Below are positions 10,313 through 20,237 of a stretch of 64,000 bases of DNA, piece after piece (the first letter of the stretch is position 1; every line of letters begins with the position of its first letter). Where the stretch lies: assembly GCA_021783995.1 (NCBI GenBank), contig JAJXTH010000003.1, positions 68,058 through 132,057 on the forward strand, in the 5' to 3' direction. The notes beneath the pieces are model-generated. The model searched no databases. It was not told where the DNA came from and worked only from the letters and a program-made list of their open reading frames with translations. This stretch comes from Pseudomonadota bacterium (lineage in GTDB: Bacteria; Pseudomonadota; Gammaproteobacteria; Burkholderiales; Gallionellaceae). Made by a program: the position numbers and the translations under genes.

Positions 10313-10321
10313 CCTGAAAGA

Positions 10322-10591
10322 TTACTTGCGAATTTCCAGACGCTTGATCAGGGTCTGGTAGCTCGCCTCGTTTTTTCTTTTCAGGTAGTCAAGCAGCTTG
10401 CGGCGGCGGCTGACCAGTCGCAGGAGGCCGCGGCGTGAATGGTGATCCTTGGCGTTGTCCTTGAAGTGCTCAGTGAGGTAAGTAATGCGCGCAGTCATCA
10501 GTGCGATCTGAACTTCGGGCGAGCCCGTGTCGGCCACGGCACGTTGATATTCGGTGACGATTTGCGCTTTTTGCGCGGCGGTGATTGCCAT
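10322..10591 (-). CDS. rpsO: 30S ribosomal protein S15
   Basis: At 89 residues this is the standard S15 length, with the conserved N-terminal [10 protein letters not shown] region and the basic [12 protein letters not shown] helix that contacts 16S rRNA helix 22. AGGAGA, eight to nine bases before the ATG, is a strong ribosome-binding site. S15 is a primary binder in platform assembly and a translational repressor of its own mRNA in several bacteria. It sits between truB and pnp in the order truB-rpsO-pnp. The 51-bp gap to truB could hold a promoter, but no clear -35/-10 pair is visible. Confidence 0.98.
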   Translation of the reverse strand: MAITAAQKAQIVTEYQRAVADTGSPEVQIALMTARITYLTEHFKDNAKDHHSRRGLLRLVSRRRKLLDYLKRKNEASYQTLIKRLEIRK

Positions 10592-10642
10592 TGGTAATGT
10601 TCTCCTAAAAAAAGTGACGTATTGTACTCTCGAATGTGGTGA

Positions 10643-11575
10643 CTACTCAACCACTTCCGTGAATTCCTTGAGTGATGCCTGTTTTGCAACGGAAGACAGC
10701 AGGCGTTCGGACGAGATGCGACGCCCCTCCTGCTTCCCTGTTCCAACAAAGCCAAGAGGACCGTACAAGGCAAGCTTGCCATCGGGCAGCCCGGTATCAA
10801 GCCCCAGCCGCTGCCCCTGTGCCAGCCGCATGACCTCTTTCGCGTCGAGGTTCAGCCTTGGCATATCCGGCATCAGACAGGTGATCGGCAAAAGGCGGGC
10901 TTCTCGCTCTGCCTCGGTCATCGAAATCAACGCCTCCAAATCGCAGGCATCCTTCAAGTCAAGATGCGCAATCGCCGTTCGGCGCAGTGCGGCAAGGTGA
11001 GCGCCGCATCCCAATGCATTGCCGATGTCCTCGGCCAGCGTGCGCACATAGGTACCCTTGCTGCAGCGCACCGAGATGTCCATTTCATTGCCCGACCAGC
11101 GATGCAAGGTCAGCTCGTATATCTTTACCCTGCGTATGCTTCTTTCTACGGTGATGCCCTGGCGTATGTATTCGTAAAGCGGCTTCCCCTGGAATTTGAG
11201 CGCACTGTGCATGGGCGGCATCTGGTCGATCTCGCCTCTGAACTGCATCAGCACGCGATCCAGGTCTGTCCTGGAAAAACCGACCGCAATTTCCGACACG
11301 ATCTCGCCTTCCGCATCGCCTGTCGTCGTCGTCTGCCCAAGGCGCAAGGAGGCGTCATAGGACTTGTCCGCATCCAGAAGCCCACTCGAAAACTTGGTTG
11401 CCTCGCCGAAACAAACCGGCAGCAACCCCGTGGCCATCGGGTCCAGCGTGCCGGTATGTCCCGCCTTTTCCGCGCTGAAGAGTCGGCGTATCTTTTGCAG
11501 TGCGCTGTTCGAGCTCAATCCCTTGGGCTTGTCGAAAAGCAGTACGCCATCGAGCTTACGCCAGCTGCCTGCCAT
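10643..11575 (-). CDS. truB: tRNA pseudouridine-55 synthase
   Basis: TruB converts U55 of the T loop to pseudouridine in nearly all tRNAs. The 310-residue protein has the family start GVLLFDKPKGLSSN and the catalytic Asp in HTGTLDPMATGLLP; a C-terminal PUA-like region follows. I use ATG 11575, four bases after the rbfA stop, because the TTG at 11596 would add seven residues foreign to the family and overlap rbfA. The gene is the fifth member of the rimP-nusA-infB-rbfA-truB-rpsO-pnp series and probably shares its transcript. Confidence 0.96.
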   Translation of the reverse strand: MAGSWRKLDGVLLFDKPKGLSSNSALQKIRRLFSAEKAGHTGTLDPMATGLLPVCFGEATKFSSGLLDADKSYDASLRLGQTTTTGDAEGEIVSEIAVGFSRTDLDRVLMQFRGEIDQMPPMHSALKFQGKPLYEYIRQGITVERSIRRVKIYELTLHRWSGNEMDISVRCSKGTYVRTLAEDIGNALGCGAHLAALRRTAIAHLDLKDACDLEALISMTEAEREARLLPITCLMPDMPRLNLDAKEVMRLAQGQRLGLDTGLPDGKLALYGPLGFVGTGKQEGRRISSERLLSSVAKQASLKEFTEVVE

Positions 11576-11579
11576 CCGG

Positions 11580-11945
11580 TCACTTGTTTTCGTCAAGATG
11601 CAAATCGCTTGCGACTGCCTGATCGATGAGCTGCGACAGGTGGCTGCCGCGCTCGACCGATGCGTCGTAAACGAAATGCAATTGCGGCATCACGCGCAGC
11701 TTGAGGCTGTGCGCAAGCCGGCTGCGCAGAAAACCCGCAGCGCGTTCAAGCCCCTGTTTCGCCTCGTCCTGTTTTCCGTCGAGGCGTGTGAAGAATACCT
11801 TCGCGTGCGAATAATCGCTCGCCACATCGACGCCCGTGATGGTGACGAGCTTCACCCTCGGATCGTTGATCTCAAGGCGTATCAGTTCTGCGATCTCGCG
11901 CTGGATCTGTTCGCCGACACGCTCCGTTCTCGCAAAGTTAGCCAT
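11580..11945 (-). CDS. rbfA: Ribosome-binding factor A
   Basis: RbfA is a KH-fold factor that binds immature 30S subunits, helps 16S 5'-end maturation and is needed for growth in the cold. The 121-residue product starts [21 protein letters not shown], the normal N-terminus, and keeps the conserved [12 protein letters not shown] strand. Its ATG overlaps the infB stop codon by one base (TAATG), indicating translational coupling. The frame stays open further upstream, but that stretch is infB coding sequence in another frame. Confidence 0.95.
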   Translation of the reverse strand: MANFARTERVGEQIQREIAELIRLEINDPRVKLVTITGVDVASDYSHAKVFFTRLDGKQDEAKQGLERAAGFLRSRLAHSLKLRVMPQLHFVYDASVERGSHLSQLIDQAVASDLHLDENK

Positions 11946-14572
11946 TACAGTGTACGCGCAACCTCGATGATTTCGTAAGCCTCGATCTTGTCGCCAACCT
12001 GAAGGTCGTTGAAATTCCTGACTGACAGACCGCACTCGAAGTTCGCGCGCACTTCCTTGACGTCGTCCTTGAAGCGCTTCAATGAATCGAGTTCACCCTC
12101 GTGTATCATTTCGTTGCCGCGCATCACGCGCACCTTGCAACCGCGCTTGACCATGCCTTCGAGCACCATGCAGCCTGCAATGGTGCCTACCTTGGAGACC
12201 ACGAATACCTGGCGCACCTCGACCTGTCCAAGTATTACCTCCTTCTTTTCGGGTGCAAGCATGCCGGACAGAGCCGCCTTGATGTCGTCAACCATCGCAT
12301 AGATAACGCTGTAGTTGCGTATCTGCACGCCGGTCGATTCTGCAAGTTTCCTGGCCGGCGCATCGGTGCGCGTATTGAAGCCGATCAGGACCGCCTTGGA
12401 AGCCAGCGCCAGATTGATGTCCGACTCGTTGATAGAACCGACACCGCTGTGTATCAGGTTCACCTTGACTTCGTCGGTAGAGAGCTTCAGCAGCGTCTGC
12501 GCAATCGCCTCTGCAGAACCCTGAACGTCGGATTTGACGATGAGGGAAAGGGTGCGGACTTCGCCTTCGGCAAGCTGATCGAACATGTTTTCAAGCTTGG
12601 CCGCCTGCTGCTGCGCAAGCTTTACGCCGCGGTATTTGCCCTGGCGGAACAGCGCGATCTCACGCGCGCGCTTTTCGTCGGAAAGCACCATCATCTCTTC
12701 GCCCGCGTCAGGCACTTCGGAAAGGCCCTGTATCTCCACGGGTATCGAAGGGCCCGCCTCGAGCACGGCCTTGCCGTTTTCGTCCAGCATCGCGCGCACG
12801 CGCCCGAAGACCGAGCCTATCAGCACCGCATCTCCCCGCTTCATCGTGCCCGACTGCACCAGCACGGTTGCCACCGGACCCTTGCCCTTGTCGAGACGCG
12901 CCTCGATCACTAGCCCCTTTGCGTTGCAATCGCGAGGCGCCTTCAATTCCATCAGTTCCGCCTGCAGCAACACGGACTCCAGAAGCTGGTCTATGCCCTG
13001 GCCGGATTTGGACGAAACCTCGACGAACATCGAGTCCCCGCCCCAGTCTTCGGGCACGACGCCTTCGCTCACCAGTTCCTGCTTGACGCGCTCCACATTG
13101 GCATCAGGCTTGTCCACCTTGGTGATCGCAACCACCAGCGGCACATTGCCTGCCCTGGCATGCGCGATCGCCTCCTTGGTCTGCGGCATCACTCCATCGT
13201 CTGCCGCTACCACGAGAATCACGATGTCGGTAGCTTTCGCGCCCCGCGCACGCATCGCGGTAAACGCCTCGTGGCCCGGCGTATCCAGAAACGAGATCAT
13301 GCCGCGCGGCGTCTCCACGTGGTAGGCGCCGATATGCTGCGTGATGCCGCCCGCCTCGCCAGATACAACGCGGGTGCGACGTATGTAATCGAGCAGCGAT
13401 GTCTTGCCGTGATCGACGTGGCCCATCACGGTCACGACCGGGGCGCGCGGTTCGAGCGGCGCATCGTGATGCTCCTGATCGTCCATCAGATAGGCGTCCG
13501 GATCGTCAAGCTTGGCCGCCTTGGCGACATGACCCAACTCTTCCACCACGATCATTGCCGTTTCCTGATCCAGCACCTGGTTGATCGTCACCATCATGCC
13601 CAACTTCATCAGTGACTTGATGACCTCGACCGCCTTCACGGAAAGTTTCTGCGCCAGCTCAGCAACGGTGATGGTTTCAGGAATGGATATCTCGCGTACC
13701 ACCGCCTCGGTCGGCAGCGTGAAACCGTGAGCGGGTTCCTCCGGCGCATGCTTCTCGTGTCTGCCATGCTTGGGTGCACGCACCGGCATCGCCCAGGATT
13801 TCTCCTTGGTCGTTTTTGCTGGCGCGCGCAATGCCGCCTTCCCGGGTGCACGTTTGCCCGGCATGTCGTCACGGGCAGCAGGCGCCTCTTTGGCCTCCGC
13901 CTTGGGCTTTCTCTCGGGCCTTGCCACCTTGTCACCGGGCATCATCGCTGGCTTGTGCAGGGTTCCCTGGCCGGACTCGGCTGCAGGTTTCGCCTCAACC
14001 GGCTTTTCCGCAACGGGCTTTTCTTCAACAGGCTTCCCTGCCTCTGCGGCGGGCTCAGTCACTCCCGGAGATGGCTCCTTGATCGCTTCAGCCTGCACCT
14101 GTTTATCCACCTTGCGCTTGCTGTATGCCTGTCTGGCCTGCAATTCCGCTTCCTGGCGCGCAGCCAATTCGGCCTGCAGTCGCGCTTCCTGCTCGCGCGC
14201 CGCCAACTGCTCGCTATCCAGCACCTTGATCTTTTCAGCTTGAGCTTGAGTTTGAGCCTGCGCAGCCTCCAGAGGCGACAGAGGTGCCACGACGCGGCGC
14301 TTGCGCACCTCGACCTGGATGGTGCGGGAACGCCCCGACCTGTCCGAGCTTTGGATCTCCGTCGTTTCGCGACGCGTCAACGTGATCTTTTTTGCGCCCT
14401 GCTCCGCGCCATGCGCCATGCGCAGGTGCTCGAGCAGACGCGCCTTGTCTTTTTCGGACACCGGATCCGTAGGCTTGGTCTGCGCACCACCTGCCGCATG
14501 CAGTTGTTCCAGCAGCAATGTGACCGACAAGCCAAGCTCAGTCGCAAATTGTGCTACGTCTAATTTTCCCAT
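11945..14572 (-). CDS. infB: Translation initiation factor IF-2
   Basis: IF-2 brings fMet-tRNA to the 30S subunit and promotes subunit joining as a GTPase. The 875-residue protein has an N-terminal IF2_N domain, a long Ala/Lys/Glu/Pro-rich linker, a second IF2_N domain (about 285-345) and the G domain with [12 protein letters not shown] and DTPGHEAF. The base-recognition motif reads TKVD instead of NKxD, a substitution found in some GTPases. Domains II, III and IV complete the protein. ATG 14572 has AAGGA five bases upstream and gives [10 protein letters not shown]; an in-frame ATG two codons earlier is possible. The gap after nusA is 28 bp. Confidence 0.97.
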   Translation of the reverse strand: MGKLDVAQFATELGLSVTLLLEQLHAAGGAQTKPTDPVSEKDKARLLEHLRMAHGAEQGAKKITLTRRETTEIQSSDRSGRSRTIQVEVRKRRVVAPLSPLEAAQAQTQAQAEKIKVLDSEQLAAREQEARLQAELAARQEAELQARQAYSKRKVDKQVQAEAIKEPSPGVTEPAAEAGKPVEEKPVAEKPVEAKPAAESGQGTLHKPAMMPGDKVARPERKPKAEAKEAPAARDDMPGKRAPGKAALRAPAKTTKEKSWAMPVRAPKHGRHEKHAPEEPAHGFTLPTEAVVREISIPETITVAELAQKLSVKAVEVIKSLMKLGMMVTINQVLDQETAMIVVEELGHVAKAAKLDDPDAYLMDDQEHHDAPLEPRAPVVTVMGHVDHGKTSLLDYIRRTRVVSGEAGGITQHIGAYHVETPRGMISFLDTPGHEAFTAMRARGAKATDIVILVVAADDGVMPQTKEAIAHARAGNVPLVVAITKVDKPDANVERVKQELVSEGVVPEDWGGDSMFVEVSSKSGQGIDQLLESVLLQAELMELKAPRDCNAKGLVIEARLDKGKGPVATVLVQSGTMKRGDAVLIGSVFGRVRAMLDENGKAVLEAGPSIPVEIQGLSEVPDAGEEMMVLSDEKRAREIALFRQGKYRGVKLAQQQAAKLENMFDQLAEGEVRTLSLIVKSDVQGSAEAIAQTLLKLSTDEVKVNLIHSGVGSINESDINLALASKAVLIGFNTRTDAPARKLAESTGVQIRNYSVIYAMVDDIKAALSGMLAPEKKEVILGQVEVRQVFVVSKVGTIAGCMVLEGMVKRGCKVRVMRGNEMIHEGELDSLKRFKDDVKEVRANFECGLSVRNFNDLQVGDKIEAYEIIEVARTL

Positions 14573-14600
14573 TACCATCCTTTTGACAACTCCATCTGCG

Positions 14601-16073
14601 CTATGCGAACCAGGGCGCACGCGCTGCCATGATCAGCGCGTTGGCTGCATCAGCATCCATATCAGTCAATTCCACGAGCTCATCGACATCCAGATCCGCC
14701 AGTTGTTCCTGCGTGTTCACGCCCTTGGAAGACAGCACCCGGACCAGGTCCTCGTTCATGCCATCCAGCTTGAGAAGATCATCGATTCCATGCTCGAGCT
14801 TTTCTTCCTTGACCAGCGCCGCATTCAGAAGCGCATTCCTTGCGCGGCTGCGCAACTCGGTAACGGTCGCCTCGTCGAACGTCTCTATCTCAAGCATTTC
14901 CTCTTCGGGCACGTATGCCACCTCTTCCAGCGTCGCGAAACCCTCCTGCACCAGAATATCCGCCACTTCCTCGTCTACATCCAGCTTCTCCATGAAGACG
15001 GCGCGTATCCTGTCAAACTCCTGATCGTGCTTCTCACGAGCCTGCTCAACAGTCATGATGTTGAGCTCCCAGCCGGTCATCTCGCTGGCCAAACGCACAT
15101 TCTGTCCGCCGCGCCCTATGGCCTGAGCCAGATTCTCTTCTTCCACCACGACGTCCATGCTATGGCGCTCTTCGTCTACCACAATGCTGGAAATCTCTGC
15201 TGGCGCCAGCGCATTGATCACATATGTCGCAGGATCATCCGACCAAAGGATGATGTCCACGCGCTCGCCAGCCAGTTCGTTGGTCACGCTTTGCACGCGC
15301 GAACCGCGCATTCCCACGCAAGTTCCAATAGGATCTATGCGCTGATCATGCGACTGCACGGCGATCTTGGCGCGCGAACCGGGATCGCGCGCAGCACCGA
15401 TGATCTCCAGCAGATGCTCTTCGATCTCCGGCACCTCCAGCTCGAAAAGCTTGATCAGGAGCTCGGTCGAGGTTCGCGAAAGGATCACCTGAGGACCTCT
15501 TGGTCCGCGGTCGACGCGCAACAGATGCGCCCTGACGCGATCGCCGACGCGTATGTTCTCCTTGGGTATCATCTGGTCGCGCGGCAACAGCGCCTCTATC
15601 TTGCCAAACTCGACGATCGCATTGCCGCGCTCCAGCCGCTTCACAGTCCCGGATACCAGGTGCTCCCTGCGGCTCATGAAATCTGCCAATATCTGCTCGC
15701 GCTCCGCATCGCGTATCTTCTGGAAGATCACCTGCTTGGCAGCCTGAGCCCCTATGCGCCCGAAGTCGATGGACTCGAGCGGTTCCTCGACAAATTCGCC
15801 CAGTTGAATATCGGGATTCTGCTTCTTAGCCTCTTCGAGCTTGATGTGCAAGTCAGGCGTCTCGAAGGTCTCGTCGTCCATCACCTCCCAGCGGCGGAAG
15901 GACTCAAATTCGCCTGTGTTGCGATCGATCGCAACGCGCACATCGGCTTCATCCTCGAAGCGTTTCTTGGTTGCCGATGCCAGCGCGGATTCCAGCGCAG
16001 CAAACACGATCTCCTTGTCCACATTCTTTTCGCGGGACAGCGCATCAACCAGCAACAATACTTCACGACTCAT
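14601..16073 (-). CDS. nusA: Transcription termination/antitermination protein NusA
   Basis: NusA binds RNA polymerase, promotes pausing and intrinsic termination, and takes part in rRNA antitermination. The 490-residue protein has the N-terminal polymerase-binding domain (about 1-125), an S1 domain (about 135-200), two KH domains (about 205-340; [15 protein letters not shown] and [12 protein letters not shown]) and two C-terminal acidic repeats typical of proteobacterial NusA. It starts [16 protein letters not shown], the family N-terminus. rimP lies 38 bp upstream and infB 28 bp downstream. Confidence 0.98.
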   Translation of the reverse strand: MSREVLLLVDALSREKNVDKEIVFAALESALASATKKRFEDEADVRVAIDRNTGEFESFRRWEVMDDETFETPDLHIKLEEAKKQNPDIQLGEFVEEPLESIDFGRIGAQAAKQVIFQKIRDAEREQILADFMSRREHLVSGTVKRLERGNAIVEFGKIEALLPRDQMIPKENIRVGDRVRAHLLRVDRGPRGPQVILSRTSTELLIKLFELEVPEIEEHLLEIIGAARDPGSRAKIAVQSHDQRIDPIGTCVGMRGSRVQSVTNELAGERVDIILWSDDPATYVINALAPAEISSIVVDEERHSMDVVVEEENLAQAIGRGGQNVRLASEMTGWELNIMTVEQAREKHDQEFDRIRAVFMEKLDVDEEVADILVQEGFATLEEVAYVPEEEMLEIETFDEATVTELRSRARNALLNAALVKEEKLEHGIDDLLKLDGMNEDLVRVLSSKGVNTQEQLADLDVDELVELTDMDADAANALIMAARAPWFA

Positions 16074-16111
16074 ACCATTCTCCTGCTATTTTCCCTCTGC
16101 GGGCATAAATT

Positions 16112-16537
16112 CTAAAAAGTCGGCACCAAACGCGCCTTGTCCACATTTGCAAGCTCTATTGCAACCGCGGCGCCATCCACATCGAGCCGCAACACACCCG
16201 CATCGAGATCGCCTATCGTTCCGGTGAAATTCTTGCGCGTCGCGATCGGCATGCGCAATTTGATATGCGCCTTTTCACCCTTGAAGCGAATGAAATCCGC
16301 CTCCTTCTTCAGCACCCGGTCAAGCCCGGGAGATGACACCTCCAGCCTTGCATAGTCGACATCCTCGACCGCAAAGAGTCTGGTCAACTGATTGCTGACC
16401 AACTGGCAATCCTCTACCGCAATCCCTTCCGGCTTATCGATGAAAACGCGCAACAGGCCCCGGCCTGCCCGCTCGACATCCACAAGCTCATAGCCCAGAC
16501 CGGTAACCGTTTTTTCTATCAGACTGACCAAGTCCAT
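16112..16537 (-). CDS. rimP: Ribosome maturation factor RimP
   Basis: RimP assists early 30S assembly. The 141-residue product has the N-terminal alpha/beta domain ([18 protein letters not shown]) and the C-terminal SH3-like barrel ([19 protein letters not shown]). ATG 16537 gives [18 protein letters not shown], matching the family; 13 further codons upstream are open but overlap the leader hairpin. It is the first gene of the rimP-nusA-infB operon. A promoter and a terminator-like hairpin lie in the 111-bp gap between it and nadE. Confidence 0.95.
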   Translation of the reverse strand: MDLVSLIEKTVTGLGYELVDVERAGRGLLRVFIDKPEGIAVEDCQLVSNQLTRLFAVEDVDYARLEVSSPGLDRVLKKEADFIRFKGEKAHIKLRMPIATRKNFTGTIGDLDAGVLRLDVDGAAVAIELANVDKARLVPTF

Positions 16538-16554
16538 GATCGCAACCCACAAAT

Positions 16555-16575
16555 AAAAAACGGGCATGAAGCCCA
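16555..16575 (-). terminator. Short terminator-like hairpin in the rimP leader
   Basis: On the minus strand GGGC, a TTCAT loop and GCCC are followed by GTTTTTT. The stem is only four pairs, so termination would be partial. It lies between the -10 element at 16590-16595 and the rimP ATG at 16537, which is where an attenuator for the operon would sit. Confidence 0.45.
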
Positions 16576-16589
16576 TCTAAACCACGCGG

Positions 16590-16598
16590 ATTATAGCA
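16590..16598 (-). promoter_or_regulatory. Extended -10 promoter of the rimP-nusA-infB operon
   Basis: The minus strand reads TGCTATAAT, a perfect -10 hexamer with the TG extension. No good -35 lies 16 to 18 bases upstream, which fits an extended -10 promoter. The predicted start is about 45 bases before the rimP ATG. Confidence 0.6.
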
Positions 16599-16648
16599 AA
16601 TACCGGAGCCAAAAGAAAGAACGAAGCATCAGATTGTTCGGCCGCCTC

Positions 16649-18253
16649 TCAGAATCCATCCTGATACCTCACCGTGATCGGATAACGCCAGTCCTTGCCG
16701 TAACTGCGCTCAGTGATGCGCACGCCGACTGCCGACTGCCTGCGCTTGTATTCGCTGACCCTGATCAGCTTCACCACACGGCGGACATCAGCTTCAGCAA
16801 AACCCAGGGCGATGATTTCCAAAATGGAGAGATTCCTCTCAACATAGCATTCCATGATCGCATCCAGCACCTCGTAGGGCGGCAGGCTGTCCTGATCGAG
16901 CTGATCAGGACGGAGCTCAGCGCTGGGCGGACGCGTGATGATGCGCTCAGGAATCACCTTCCCTATCCGGTTGCGATGGCGCGACAAGCGATACACCTGC
17001 ATCTTGCTCACATCCTTCAGCACCGAGAATCCGCCCGACATGTCCCCATACAGCGTGGCATAACCCACACTCATCTCGGACTTGTTGCCCGTGGTCAGAA
17101 CCAGAGAACCCAGCTTGTTGGAAAGCGCCATCAGCAAATTGCCGCGGATACGCGCCTGCAGATTCTCTTCCGTCGTATCCTGCTCCAATCCCGCGAAGCT
17201 TGACTTCAATGTCTCGAGATAGCTCCGGAATATCGGCTCTATGAAAAATTCGTCATATCTCACACCGAGCAGCTTCGCCATCTCGCGCGCATCGTCAAGG
17301 CTGATCTGCGCGGTATAAGGGGATGGCATCATCACAGCATGAACCCGCCCCTTTCCCAATGCGTCCACCGCGACAGCCAGCGTCAGCGCGGAATCTATTC
17401 CGCCAGACAGACCCACGAGCACGCCAGGAAAACCGTTCTTGCCGATGTAGTCCCTTAGTCCCAGGCAAAGCGCGCGGTATATCTCCTCGTCCTCATCCGG
17501 CAATGCAATCACGCTTCCAGAAGGTTGCGCATCTTCGGAGAATTCCAGCACGGACAGGCACTCCTCGAAGGCGGGGCTCTGTGCAGTCAGCGCGCCAGAA
17601 CCGTCCATCGCAAATGAACCGCCATCGAAGACCAGCTCGTCCTGACCGCCCACCATGTTGGCGTAAACCACGGGCATGCCTGTCTCGGCAATGCGTGCGC
17701 GCACTGTTCCATAGCGGGATTCCTGCTTGCTGATTGCGTATGGGGATGCATTCAGGACCAGCAGCACATGGGCTCCCGCCATGCGCGCATCCCTTGCCGC
17801 ATCGGACTTCCACACGTCTTCGCAGATGTTGATTCCAAATTTTGTGCCAGAAAGCTCAAACACCAGAGGTTTGCTTCCCGGCGCAAAATAACGCTCTTCG
17901 TCGAACACCGAGTAATTGGGCAGCAGGCGCTTGCAGTAGGTCGCGACGATGCGTCCATCCTGCAGCAATGAGGCTGCGTTGTAGCGCTTGCCATCCTGTT
18001 CGTGCGGATGCCCCACGATCACCGATATGCCGGAAACCCTGGCTGCCAGATCGTTCAAGGCCTTCCGGCAGGCGTCAAAGAACCCGTCACGCAGCAGCAG
18101 GTCCTCCGGCGGATAGCCGCAGAGACTGAGCTCCGGAGTCAACAAAAGCTCGGCGCCGGCAATCCTGGCATCACCGGCATAGCTCAGGATTTTTTCCGCA
18201 TTGGCTGAAAGATCGCCCAACACGCAGTTGATTTGTGCAATGGCCAGTTTCAT
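16649..18253 (-). CDS. nadE: Glutamine-dependent NAD+ synthetase
   Basis: NadE makes NAD+ from deamido-NAD+ with ATP, using glutamine as nitrogen source. The 534-residue protein has an N-terminal nitrilase-like glutaminase domain (Glu in LLTPELSLCGYPPEDL, Lys in CKRLLPNYSVFDEERYF, Cys in GINICEDVW) and a C-terminal synthetase domain with the PP-loop GLSGGIDSALTLAV. ITRPPSAELRPDQ and DQDSLPPYEVLD are family landmarks. It is monocistronic in appearance: rimP follows with its own promoter, and the porin gene upstream ends in a terminator. Confidence 0.96.
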   Translation of the reverse strand: MKLAIAQINCVLGDLSANAEKILSYAGDARIAGAELLLTPELSLCGYPPEDLLLRDGFFDACRKALNDLAARVSGISVIVGHPHEQDGKRYNAASLLQDGRIVATYCKRLLPNYSVFDEERYFAPGSKPLVFELSGTKFGINICEDVWKSDAARDARMAGAHVLLVLNASPYAISKQESRYGTVRARIAETGMPVVYANMVGGQDELVFDGGSFAMDGSGALTAQSPAFEECLSVLEFSEDAQPSGSVIALPDEDEEIYRALCLGLRDYIGKNGFPGVLVGLSGGIDSALTLAVAVDALGKGRVHAVMMPSPYTAQISLDDAREMAKLLGVRYDEFFIEPIFRSYLETLKSSFAGLEQDTTEENLQARIRGNLLMALSNKLGSLVLTTGNKSEMSVGYATLYGDMSGGFSVLKDVSKMQVYRLSRHRNRIGKVIPERIITRPPSAELRPDQLDQDSLPPYEVLDAIMECYVERNLSILEIIALGFAEADVRRVVKLIRVSEYKRRQSAVGVRITERSYGKDWRYPITVRYQDGF

Positions 18254-18314
18254 GTCTGCTTCGCGTCAAATGAATGCGCGCATCATCGCCCCGATTGAAA
18301 GGATGCGCAAATAA

Positions 18315-18342
18315 AAAAGCGGGCTGTCGCCAGCCCGCTTTT
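18315..18342. terminator. Bidirectional terminator after the OmpA-like gene
   Basis: A stem of up to twelve pairs (core AGCGGGCTG with CAGCCCGCT) surrounds a TCGC loop and ends in A/T tracts on both sides. On the minus strand it ends the porin transcript with T6, 16 bases after its stop codon. Confidence 0.88.
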
Positions 18343-18358
18343 CAGGCGCAACAGGAAC

Positions 18359-19381
18359 TTACTTGTTTACGCGAACCTTGGATTCTTCCCTGACAACGGA
18401 AGTGATCTCTACGCGACGGTTCTTCGCACGGCCTGCCTTGGTCTTGTTGCTCGCGACAGGATCGGCCTCGCCCTTGCCCTTGATCGAGATGCGGTCAGCC
18501 GCCACACCCTTGCCCACGAGATACGCCTTGACCGATTCAGCACGCCTCTCGGAAAGCTTCATGTTGTATGCCTTGGATCCGGTGCTGTCGGTATACCCCG
18601 TCACAGCCAGGTTTGACTCGGGATGATGCGCAGCAAAATCCACCACTTCGTTCAGCTTCATGTCGGCGGTGTGTTTGAGATTAGCCGAATTGGTGTCGAA
18701 ATTGGCACCTTCAATCGTCACAGGCTTGTCAGTGAATATCGTCTTGTATTCCGGCTTGGGAGCAGGAGCCGGAGCAGGCGCCGGGGCGGGAGTTGCAACA
18801 GGCACGGCGGCTGCTACAACCGGCGCTGCTGCAGGCGCTGCATGCGCGCCGAAATAATAGTTGACGCCAACAGATAGAACATTGTTTCTCATCTCGATGC
18901 CATTGGTCTTCGCGGAAGTGGTGGTATATTCACCCGCCAGGCTCCAGCTTGGCGCAAACTTGTATTCCACGCCCAACCCCATCTGCGGACCGCTGGTGCC
19001 AAAGGCGCTCACAGCATTGCTGCCGTTGGTTCTGCCATAGCCCAGCTTGGCGTAAGGCATCCAGTTGCCATAAGGCAATCCGAGTTTGGCATCCAGACCA
19101 TAGTCCTTGCTGCCGATGCTGACAGGCCCGGGGTTATGGGTTTCAGGTGAGTTCTTGTCCCAGAAGCCATTTGCGCCCAGCAGGAAGTTGCTGCCCAGAT
19201 CCCAGTTATATCCGCCCTGGAAGCCGTAGGTATTGCTGTTCTGGCTGTCATAACCTGTCATGCTGGAACGGTCGGAGCCTATCTTTGCGCCCAGCCATCC
19301 ACCCGAAAATTCACTGGCCTGCGCCGCAGAAATTCCGAACAGGGCCGCCGAAAGCGCGATTGCCAAAGTAGTCTTTTTCAT
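18359..19381 (-). CDS. OmpA-family outer membrane protein
   Basis: The 340-residue protein begins with a signal peptide (MKKTTLAIALSAALFGISAAQA, cleavage about residue 22). An N-terminal eight-stranded beta-barrel of the OmpA type follows, ending near NVLSVGVNYYFG. Then come an Ala/Pro-repeat hinge (about 215-240) and a C-terminal OmpA domain with the peptidoglycan-binding residues in TGYTDSTGS, LSERRAESVKAYL and NRRVEI. It should anchor the outer membrane to the cell wall. ATG 19381 has AAGGA seven bases upstream; the open frame further upstream is not needed. TAGAAT on the minus strand (19423-19428) is a likely -10. Confidence 0.92.
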   Translation of the reverse strand: MKKTTLAIALSAALFGISAAQASEFSGGWLGAKIGSDRSSMTGYDSQNSNTYGFQGGYNWDLGSNFLLGANGFWDKNSPETHNPGPVSIGSKDYGLDAKLGLPYGNWMPYAKLGYGRTNGSNAVSAFGTSGPQMGLGVEYKFAPSWSLAGEYTTTSAKTNGIEMRNNVLSVGVNYYFGAHAAPAAAPVVAAAVPVATPAPAPAPAPAPKPEYKTIFTDKPVTIEGANFDTNSANLKHTADMKLNEVVDFAAHHPESNLAVTGYTDSTGSKAYNMKLSERRAESVKAYLVGKGVAADRISIKGKGEADPVASNKTKAGRAKNRRVEITSVVREESKVRVNK

Positions 19382-19422
19382 TTTCTTGTCCTTTTTTAAG
19401 TTATCGATCAACTGATGGGGAA

Positions 19423-19428
19423 ATTCTA
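19423..19428 (-). promoter_or_regulatory. Likely -10 element of the OmpA-like gene
   Basis: TAGAAT on the minus strand matches five of six consensus bases and would place the transcript start about 35 bases before the ATG. The -35 region is poor. Confidence 0.35.
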
Positions 19429-19499
19429 CTCCAACAACACAAATCCAATGCATCCGTTGCAAAAATACAACATTTCTCTCCCCTGCGGGTGCGAGCTTG

Positions 19500-20237
19500 T
19501 CACATCGCCCGCTGCCGTCTTGCCTCAAACAGAAGAATCCCTGCACTCACCGATACATTCAGGCTTTCCACGCTGCCCAGCATGGGGATGCGCACCAGCT
19601 CGTCGCAGGTTTCCCTGGTCAGTCGGCGCAAACCTTCTCCTTCCGCACCCAGAACTATCGCTAGGCTACCTTCATGCCTGAAGCCGTGCAAGTCCTGCTT
19701 GGCTTCGCCTGCGGCACCCACCACCCAGATTCCCGCCTCTTTCAATTCCCGCAGCGTGCGCGCCAGATTGGTCACCGTGATATAGGGCACCGTTTCCGCA
19801 GCTCCGCATGCGACCTTCTCGACAGTGGCGGTGATCCCCACCGCCCGATCCTTGGGCGCGATCACCGCATGCACGCCGAATGCATCCGCGCTGCGCAAAC
19901 ACGCGCCCAGATTGTGCGGATCCTGCACGCCGTCCAGCACCAGCAGCAATGGCGGCTCGGTCAGGGTCTCCAGAACATCGGAAAGATGCATGATGCGCTT
20001 TGAAGCATCGACCCTTGCGGCCACGCCCTGGTGCCTGATGCCGCCAGCCATGCCGTCCAGCCTCGCCCCTTCGACAGGGATCATGCGCACGCCGCTTTCC
20101 TCGCACAGCTTGATCAGGTCGCGCATGCGCTGATCGTGGCGCTGGGACTGCAGATAGACCTCCATCACGCCTTCCGGATTCTGGCGTATGCGTGAGGTCA
20201 CTGCGTGAAAACCGTATATCAGCCGAAGCTCCGCCAT
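19500..20237 (-). CDS. rlmB: 23S rRNA (guanosine-2251-2'-O)-methyltransferase
   Basis: RlmB methylates the ribose of G2251 in the peptidyl-transferase region of 23S rRNA. The 245-residue SPOUT-class protein has an N-terminal L30e-like substrate-binding domain and the knotted methyltransferase with [30 protein letters not shown] and [21 protein letters not shown]. The ATG overlaps the rnr stop as TGATG, so rnr-rlmB is a coupled pair, as in many proteobacteria. A GTG one codon earlier is open but not needed. Confidence 0.95.
   Translation of the reverse strand: MAELRLIYGFHAVTSRIRQNPEGVMEVYLQSQRHDQRMRDLIKLCEESGVRMIPVEGARLDGMAGGIRHQGVAARVDASKRIMHLSDVLETLTEPPLLLVLDGVQDPHNLGACLRSADAFGVHAVIAPKDRAVGITATVEKVACGAAETVPYITVTNLARTLRELKEAGIWVVGAAGEAKQDLHGFRHEGSLAIVLGAEGEGLRRLTRETCDELVRIPMLGSVESLNVSVSAGILLFEARRQRAM

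Noticed and set aside
12900..13160. TKVD in place of NKxD in the IF-2 G domain as a functional defect
   Set aside because: Thr at this position occurs in other working GTPases, and all other IF-2 motifs are intact.
14301..16115. 604-codon plus-strand frame opposite nusA and the infB 5' part
   Set aside because: Antisense shadow of two essential genes with no recognisable protein features.
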